From Anaerolineales bacterium (GTDB lineage Bacteria; Chloroflexota; Anaerolineae; Anaerolineales; Villigracilaceae): a DNA stretch of 64,000 nt. Positions within the stretch are counted from its first letter, which is position 1. Each line of letters opens with the position of its first letter. The position numbers were made by a program, and so were the translations under genes. Positions 58,912-64,000 of the stretch are shown here, piece after piece. Under the pieces are notes generated by a model. That model was not told the DNA's origin, did no database searches, and saw only the letters and a program-made list of their open reading frames with translations. The DNA lies in the NCBI GenBank assembly GCA_019187665.1, contig JABARH010000003.1, positions 124,001-188,000 on the forward strand, read 5' to 3'.

Positions 58912-59622
58912 ATGACATTCTCGATCGTGGCGTTCGACCCCAAAGACCGATCGTGCGGCGTAGCCGTGGCCTCCAAATTTCCCGGCGTGGGCGCGGTGGT
59001 GCCGTGGGCGCGCGCAAACGCCGGCGCCGTGGCAACCCAATCCTTTGCCAACACATCCTACGGCCCAAATGGACTCGACCTCATGGCAAAGGGACTCTCC
59101 GCGCAACAAGCCCTCGACAAATTGCCCGCAGACGATCCCGAACGCGACTTGCGGCAGGTCGGCCTCGTGGACGAAAATGGAGGCTCCGCTTCCTTCACCG
59201 GTCCGGGTTGCTTCGCGTGGGCAGGCGGACTTATCGGGCCGGGCTATGCCTGCCAGGGTAACGTGCTGGCTGGCGAACAAGTGGTGAACGCCCTCGAACA
59301 AACCTTCCTGCAAACCAGCGGTGACCTTCCCTCGCGTCTGCACGCCGCCCTGCTCGCCGCCGACCGCACCGGGGGCGATCGCAGAGGCCGGCAAAGTGCG
59401 GCCATTTACATCGTCAAGGACGGAGGCGGGTCCGCCGGCGTCAACGACCGCTGGATGGACTACCGCGTCGATGATCACGAGGATCCGGTCCTGCGTCTGG
59501 GTGAGTTGATCGAAATGCATCGCCTGTATTTCGACAAAAACGACGCGAGTTCACGAGTCACGTTGACCGGCGAACCCCTCGCTGAGATGACAGGCATCCT
59601 CAAGCGTCTCGGGTATCTCTAG
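58912..59622 (+). CDS. DUF1028 (Ntn-hydrolase-like) protein, interrupted by an in-frame TAG
   Basis: A 236-residue DUF1028 protein up to the TAG at 59620. The family motif begins at the start (MTFSIVAFDPKDRSCGVAVASKFPGVG), with the GAVATQSFANTSYG and GNVLAGEQVV blocks. Members are secreted or cytoplasmic Ntn-hydrolase-like proteins of uncertain role. Reading continues in the same frame after the TAG for another 43 codons to TGA at 59752, and that stretch looks like the peptidoglycan-binding C-terminal domain found in many DUF1028 proteins. An older full-length protein of about 280 residues is likely. Confidence 0.88.
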   Translation: MTFSIVAFDPKDRSCGVAVASKFPGVGAVVPWARANAGAVATQSFANTSYGPNGLDLMAKGLSAQQALDKLPADDPERDLRQVGLVDENGGSASFTGPGCFAWAGGLIGPGYACQGNVLAGEQVVNALEQTFLQTSGDLPSRLHAALLAADRTGGDRRGRQSAAIYIVKDGGGSAGVNDRWMDYRVDDHEDPVLRLGELIEMHRLYFDKNDASSRVTLTGEPLAEMTGILKRLGYL

Positions 59623-59754
59623 GAATCCATTTCCTTCCGCGACGCCTTCCACGCTTTCATCGGCAACGAAAACTTCGATGAGCGCGCCGACCCCGAAGGC
59701 GCGTGGATCGACGCGCCCGTGCTGGAATTCCTTCTCAAAAAATTTAGAGCCTGA
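59623..59754 (+). other. In-frame continuation of DUF1028 after the TAG
   Basis: Forty-three codons in the same frame, with words such as FRDAFHAFIGNENFDERA and IDAPVLEFLLKKF, match the small C-terminal domain of the family. Either a premature stop, a sequencing error, or recoding of TAG. No suppressor tRNA or stop-codon context evidence is visible. Confidence 0.65.
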
Positions 59755-59780
59755 CAAACCATCCATCCATCTGGAACAAA

Positions 59781-60566
59781 ATGCTTAACAACATCCATTC
59801 TCTCATCATCGACATGGACGGCGTGCTGTGGCGCGACGCGGCGCCGATCGGCGACCTGCCAACAATCTTTGCGCGCATCCGCGAGCGCGGTCTAAAATTC
59901 GTCTTCGCCACCAACAACAGCACAAAGACGCCAGAGCAGTACCTGGAAAAACTTGCCGATCTCGGCGTGACCATCGAAGCGTGGCAGGTAATCACATCCG
60001 CACTCGGCGCGGCGCGCATGATCGAGAAAGAGATTCCCGCCGGGGCGCCTGTTTTCGTCATCGGCGAGGAGGGCATCAAGGCGGCATTGCGAGAACAGGG
60101 CTTTAAAATCCTGCACACAGATCATGCCGAAAAGGCGCAAGCCGTGGTGATGGGTATTGACCGCGAGATCACTTTTGCCAAAATGCGCGAAGCGACCTTG
60201 CTCGTGCGGCGCGGCATCCCGTTCTATGCGACCAACCCCGACCAGACCTTCCCTACCCCGCGAGGCGAAATCCCTGGCGCGGGCGCGTGGATCTCGGTCG
60301 TCGTCACCGCGACGGGAATCGAACCAACGTACGCAGGCAAGCCGTTTCCATTTTTGATGGAGATGTCGCTGGAAAGATTGGGAACGAAAAAAGAAAACAC
60401 GCTCGTGGTCGGCGACCGGCTTGAGACGGATATCGCCGCCGGTCAAGCCGTGGGATGTCCCACCGCGCTGGTGTTGAGCGGGGTCAGCACAAGAGAGCAG
60501 GCAGAGGCTTGGAAACCGACACCCAGTTTTATCGTCAAGGATCTCGAAGCGCTAATTGGGGCGTAA
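59781..60566 (+). CDS. HAD-IIA phosphatase, NagD family
   Basis: A 261-residue phosphatase for nucleotides or sugar phosphates. The HAD nucleophile and acid are D11 and D13 in LIIDMDGVLW, motif II is FATNNST (about 50-56), the large C2 cap follows, and motif IV is VVGDRLETDI. Start at the ATG at 59781, no clear ribosome site. Members include NagD, p-nitrophenyl phosphatase and glycerol phosphatase; substrate open. Confidence 0.93.
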   Translation: MLNNIHSLIIDMDGVLWRDAAPIGDLPTIFARIRERGLKFVFATNNSTKTPEQYLEKLADLGVTIEAWQVITSALGAARMIEKEIPAGAPVFVIGEEGIKAALREQGFKILHTDHAEKAQAVVMGIDREITFAKMREATLLVRRGIPFYATNPDQTFPTPRGEIPGAGAWISVVVTATGIEPTYAGKPFPFLMEMSLERLGTKKENTLVVGDRLETDIAAGQAVGCPTALVLSGVSTREQAEAWKPTPSFIVKDLEALIGA

Positions 60567-60596
60567 GTAAAGTAACGTGAATCGGACAAAAGATTC

Positions 60597-60667
60597 AACC
60601 ACAGAGTTCGCTAAGAGCGCAGAGAATACGAAAAAATCTCTGCGCACTTTACGCTCTCTGCGGTAAA
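60597..60667. repeat. REP-like intergenic repeat
   Basis: AACCACAGAGTTCGCTAAG... and GCGCAGAG (60617-60624) with CTCTGCGC (60638-60645). Similar words occur in the 39327-39475 repeat. Confidence 0.6.
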
Positions 60668-60706
60668 TCAATATAGGAATTCATTTCTCAAACTGATGCT
60701 AAAGTA

Positions 60707-60734
60707 AAGACCTGCCTTTCGGCAGGTCTTGTCT
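60707..60734. terminator. Bidirectional terminator
   Basis: AAGACCTGCC-TTTC-GGCAGGTCTT, a 10-bp stem, with T-rich and A-rich flanks, between converging genes. Confidence 0.85.
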
Positions 60735-60739
60735 TTTTA

Positions 60740-61390
60740 TTATGGACCGCTTGTCGCTGTCGGTTCAGCTTCAGTTGGAGTCGGTCCCGCTACTTTGATT
60801 CTCACCCAAACAGTTTCACCAAACCAATTGCCGGAATCATCTTGAAGTTTCCAACGACTTTCGACATCACCTGACGTTGTTGGCGCGACCAGACTTACAG
60901 ATATCTGAATCTGCTCGTTCGGCGCGACCGTCTTTCCAATGGGGGTAGGCTGCCCGCCCATGGGAATTCCAATGCCTGCAAAAGCAATTTTGAACGTAGG
61001 CGTCCATGTGCAGGTACCTACATTCTTGAAAAGCCACGTTTTGGTGAAAGCCTGACCCGGCGCCATTGGTGTGCCATCTGGAACAGTAATATCCTGAACC
61101 CATATAGCATTGTTACAAGAAAGTGTTGGCACAGCGGTTGGAGTGGTACCCAGAACCACGAAGGTGGGCGCGCTCGTGTTCGTTGGGACAGGTGTCAAAG
61201 TTGCGGTGGCTGTAGGCTGGGCAAAGGCGGTCATCGTCAAACCCATCGCAAATGTTTGGATCGCCTGCTGGGCAACGAGATTCGGATCGATCGGTGTAGG
61301 CGTAGGTTCCTGGTTTTTACCGCCGCACGCAGAAAGCGCGAGCGCGGCCGCCAATAAAAGGCTGGCAAAGATCAATTTTTTATTTTTCAT
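60740..61390 (-). CDS. Lipoprotein with an NBR1-type Ig-like domain
   Basis: A 216-residue lipoprotein from the ATG at 61390 with GGAGG upstream. Signal with lipobox LSAC, C22. A Thr/Pro/Ala-rich linker (about 25-90) leads to one Ig-like (NBR1 four-Trp) domain (about 103-205) with the aromatic positions WVQDITVPDG, TWLFKNVGTCTW and SRWKLQDDSGNWFGE. Such domains are frequent in Chloroflexi surface proteins. Function unknown, probably binding or spacing. Confidence 0.85.
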   Translation of the reverse strand: MKNKKLIFASLLLAAALALSACGGKNQEPTPTPIDPNLVAQQAIQTFAMGLTMTAFAQPTATATLTPVPTNTSAPTFVVLGTTPTAVPTLSCNNAIWVQDITVPDGTPMAPGQAFTKTWLFKNVGTCTWTPTFKIAFAGIGIPMGGQPTPIGKTVAPNEQIQISVSLVAPTTSGDVESRWKLQDDSGNWFGETVWVRIKVAGPTPTEAEPTATSGP

Positions 61391-61556
61391 TCGACCTCCA
61401 AGATTCGATTTCAACTGATTATAACGTGATTGAAAGGAGCGATGTTCCAAGCAACCCCCTCCGCCGCTTCACGGCGCCTCCCCCAAATCCGCACTTCGAT
61501 TTGCCCTAAAGGATGCTTCGCGAGGGGAAGGCCGGGAAGGGGGTATTTCCCCATGA

Positions 61557-61562
61557 TAAAAT
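61557..61562 (+). promoter_or_regulatory. -10 box nine bases before the rlmN start
   Basis: TAAAAT-nine bases-ATG, no ribosome site. Confidence 0.45.
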
Positions 61563-61571
61563 CACGCCCGC

Positions 61572-62621
61572 ATGGAAGCCAGACCCCTCATCTACAATCT
61601 CGATTCGGCAAGCTTGACCGATCTGCTCAACCGATGGAACGAACCCGCCTATCGCGCAAAGCAGATCTGGCAGGGACTCTACCAACACTTCTATAACGCG
61701 CCGGATGAATTCACCAGCCTGCCCAAATCCCTGCGCGAAAAAATCGCCGCTCACCTGACCTTCGACGGGCTGACTCCGGTCTCGACACTTTCCTCCTCCG
61801 ACCGTCACACCATCAAGACCCTCTTCCGCCTCAGCGGCGGCGATGTGATCGAAGCCGTGCTCATGCGCTACGACAAACGCAACACGCTCTGCATTTCCAG
61901 CCAGGCCGGTTGCGCGATGGGATGCGTCTTCTGCGCCACCGGACAGATGGGATTCAAACGTCACCTTGCCAGCGGCGAGATCGTGGCACAAGTTTTGCAT
62001 TATGCACGTTTATTACAAGAAGAAGGCGAACGCGTGACCAACGTGGTCGTGATGGGCATGGGCGAACCTTTCCATAACTATGAAAACACCATGTCCGCCA
62101 TTGACCGTCTCAACGACCCGCACGGATACAATTTCGGCGCGCGCCGCTTCACCATCTCGACGGTGGGGCTGGTCCCAGCCATCCGGCGTTTCGCCGACGA
62201 GGAGCGGCAGGTCAACCTGGCCGTCTCGCTCCACGCCGCAGACGACGAGACGCGCCTCGAGATGATGCCCGTGGACCGCAAATATCCCATCGCAGATTTG
62301 ATCGAAGCCTGCCGCTACTACGTTCAGAAGACCGGGCGGCGCATCACGTTTGAGTGGGCGCTGATCCACGGAGTCAACGACACGCCTGAGACCGCGCGCA
62401 AACTTGCGTCGCTCCTCAAAGGACTGCTCTGCCACGTCAACGCCATCCCGCTCAATCCAACCACCGGTTACAGCGGCAAAGCTACCGACCGGGGACGCGC
62501 GCAAATTTTCAAGGAAACACTCGAGGCGGCAGGCATCCCCTGCACCATCCGCATGAGGCGCGGCATAGACATCGCCGCCGGGTGCGGCCAACTGGCCGGG
62601 ACACCCCAGCCGCAAAATTAA
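61572..62621 (+). CDS. rlmN: Dual-specificity 23S rRNA / tRNA adenosine C2-methyltransferase RlmN
   Basis: Radical-SAM enzyme that makes m2A2503 in 23S rRNA and m2A37 in some tRNAs. It has 349 residues. The cluster motif is C114-x3-C118-x2-C121 in SQAGCAMGCVFCATG. VVMGMGEPFHNY and FTISTVGLVPAI follow. The methyl-carrier cysteine is C338 in AAGCGQLAG near the end. No Shine-Dalgarno; a TAAAAT box ends nine bases before the ATG. Confidence 0.96.
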   Translation: MEARPLIYNLDSASLTDLLNRWNEPAYRAKQIWQGLYQHFYNAPDEFTSLPKSLREKIAAHLTFDGLTPVSTLSSSDRHTIKTLFRLSGGDVIEAVLMRYDKRNTLCISSQAGCAMGCVFCATGQMGFKRHLASGEIVAQVLHYARLLQEEGERVTNVVVMGMGEPFHNYENTMSAIDRLNDPHGYNFGARRFTISTVGLVPAIRRFADEERQVNLAVSLHAADDETRLEMMPVDRKYPIADLIEACRYYVQKTGRRITFEWALIHGVNDTPETARKLASLLKGLLCHVNAIPLNPTTGYSGKATDRGRAQIFKETLEAAGIPCTIRMRRGIDIAAGCGQLAGTPQPQN

Positions 62622-62661
62622 ATGAGGATGAAGCGAATCGGCGAATGATTCAATCCGCCGT

Positions 62662-62667
62662 TATAAT
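62662..62667 (+). promoter_or_regulatory. -10 box of the membrane glycosyltransferase gene
   Basis: TATAAT-nine bases-ATG at 62677. Confidence 0.5.
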
Positions 62668-62676
62668 CGGGAACTT

Positions 62677-64000
62677 ATGGAAAACAAAACCCGCTGGCTT
62701 GACCGCCCCATACACCCCGCCCTGCCCGCCATCACCAATGAAGTGGTGGTTTTTATTGTTATCCTGCTCGCCGCCATCGCGACGCGCTTCTACGACCTGG
62801 GGACACGCGTGATGAGTCACGACGAGAGCCTGCACACTTATTTTTCGTGGCTGCTATACAAAGGCTCCGGCTATCAACATTCGCCGATGATGCACGGGCC
62901 GCTCCAGTTCCACCTGCTGGCGTTATCCTACTATCTCTTCGGCGTCAGCGATTTCACCGCCCGCATTCCGTCCGTCCTGTTCAGCATCGCCACCGTCTAC
63001 ATGGTTTGGTATTGGCGCAGGTATCTTGGACGCACGGGCGCGCTGATCGCGGGGGTCCTGCTTGTCATATCGCCATACATGCTCTACTACGGACGTTACG
63101 TCCGCAACGAATCGTTTGTCGGTCTTTCCGGCATCGTGATGCTGTATGTGATCTTGCGCTATCTTGAAACCGGCCTGCCGAAATATCTTTACCTGCTGTC
63201 CGCTTCGCTGGTTTTGCATTTCCTCGTCAAAGAGACTTCGTACATCTATGCCGCGCAAGCCCTGCTCTATCTCGCGGTCTATTTCATTGCCCGCGTCACG
63301 CGCCAGCCCTGGCCGGGGCGCGTCAACGCCTATCGCGGATTCGTCATTGCGTTGGCCGCAGGAATTCTATGCAGCGGCGCGGCGCTTGGCATGGCGTTCA
63401 CCAAAGAAAAAGCCGCCACCCTCACCGCCACCGAAACCGTCTCGCCCGCCAACCCCACCGATGAAAATTCGCCGCTGACCGCGCCGACCACCGGCCTTCC
63501 GCCCCTGCTTTCGATCGCAGTGACTCTCGCCGTTCTTTCCTTCGGCACGGCAGGCTTTCTGCTCACGCAGAACTACGGCTGGGACAACATCCGCAAGGAG
63601 CGCTCCTTCGATCTGCTGATATTGACCGGCACGCTAGTCCTGCCGTTACTGGCGGCATTTTTCCTTAACTTCTTAAAACGCTGGACGGGAACTGCCATTC
63701 CCACCGACGCGGTCTCGGTAGCCGCGTTGACCGGGCGCGACATCACCATCATTGGGATCGTGACTGCCGTTGTCTTCGGTCTCGCGATCGCCGTGGGCCT
63801 CTTTTGGAATCGCGATGTGTGGTGGAAAGCCGCCGCGATCTTTTGGGGTCCGTTCGCCGTTTTCTACACAACCATCTTTACCAACAGCGCGGGATTCTTT
63901 ACCGGCCTGGTCGGTTCATTGGGCTACTGGCTGGTGCAGCAGGATGTGGAACGCGGCAGCCAGCCCTGGTATTTTTACCTGCTGATTCAGATTCCGATCT
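62677..64000 (+). CDS. TIGR03663-like membrane glycosyltransferase (GT-C fold), 3' end outside the window
   Basis: The frame stays open for 441 codons to the window edge. The start has a leaderless-type promoter. The N-terminus resembles the Chloroflexi/archaeal family TIGR03663: RVMSHDESLHTYFSWLLYKG (about 47-66), then SPMMHGPLQFHLLALSYYLFG, with the metal/acceptor DE pair D51-E52. At least eight membrane helices can be seen in this part. The family belongs to the GT-C glycosyltransferases that use polyprenyl-linked sugars. Function as a surface glycan transferase is inferred. Confidence 0.85.
   Translation, partial: MENKTRWLDRPIHPALPAITNEVVVFIVILLAAIATRFYDLGTRVMSHDESLHTYFSWLLYKGSGYQHSPMMHGPLQFHLLALSYYLFGVSDFTARIPSVLFSIATVYMVWYWRRYLGRTGALIAGVLLVISPYMLYYGRYVRNESFVGLSGIVMLYVILRYLETGLPKYLYLLSASLVLHFLVKETSYIYAAQALLYLAVYFIARVTRQPWPGRVNAYRGFVIALAAGILCSGAALGMAFTKEKAATLTATETVSPANPTDENSPLTAPTTGLPPLLSIAVTLAVLSFGTAGFLLTQNYGWDNIRKERSFDLLILTGTLVLPLLAAFFLNFLKRWTGTAIPTDAVSVAALTGRDITIIGIVTAVVFGLAIAVGLFWNRDVWWKAAAIFWGPFAVFYTTIFTNSAGFFTGLVGSLGYWLVQQDVERGSQPWYFYLLIQIPI

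Overview
The window looks like a chromosomal segment of a GC-rich bacterium of the phylum Chloroflexota, probably class Anaerolineae. This is an inference from gene content: a FhaA/FhaB pair followed by a SEDS-transpeptidase fusion, a SufCBD-SufS-SufU-Rieske cluster, an NBR1-type Ig-like lipoprotein, a TIGR03663-like membrane glycosyltransferase and a DUF5668/DUF2807 pair, with no sign of LPS genes. I see no prophage, integrase, CRISPR array or transposase gene. Mobile DNA is limited to a small non-autonomous repeat (three good copies and one relic) and several intergenic hairpin or tandem repeats.

Layout. 1-8.4 kb: a P1B-4 metal ATPase, a Tat-exported sulfatase-fold protein with a membrane partner, an aldo/keto reductase, tRNA-His beside hisS, then a methyltransferase and a PIG-L deacetylase. 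8.6-15.1 kb (minus): an iron-sulfur assembly operon, sufC-sufB-sufD, a basic-tailed unknown, sufS, sufU and a Rieske protein, transcribed from a TTGACA-17-TATAAT promoter. 15.4-19.2 kb (plus): fhaA-fhaB-SEDS/PBP fusion for wall elongation. 19-25 kb: an acyltransferase, pckA, an aminotransferase and rpmF-fabD. 25-34 kb (plus): a PP2C phosphatase, an unusual K+-channel/TrkA protein, secDF, a GH114 lipoprotein, two envelope-sensing-like proteins and RNase J. 34-39 kb: a MacB/LolD/HlyD-type exporter (minus) and a GltD-like oxidoreductase (plus).

39.5-50.6 kb (plus, with some minus genes): a run of envelope proteostasis genes (HExxH protein, DsbA-cyclophilin fusion lipoprotein, PrsW-like protease), trmI, a ferredoxin, superoxide dismutase, PspC, a DMT transporter, tRNA-Leu, trigger factor and clpP. 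50.7-58.8 kb: the most unusual region. A large XRE-STAND-TPR regulator (minus) faces six small genes (plus) and a large secreted surface protein. Almost identical 18-bp inverted repeats lie at the regulator promoter and upstream of the surface-protein gene. 58.9-64 kb: a DUF1028 protein interrupted by an in-frame TAG, a NagD-type phosphatase, an Nbr1-like lipoprotein, rlmN and the start of a large membrane glycosyltransferase.

Best candidates for new biology are the regulator/small-gene/surface-protein module, the wall polymerase fused to a transpeptidase domain that has lost its SxxK motif, the oxidoreductase-cyclophilin fusion, the RNase J leader with three hairpins, and the habit of placing a different hairpin repeat at nearly every junction of the suf cluster. 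All functional calls come from reading the sequence; no database search was run.
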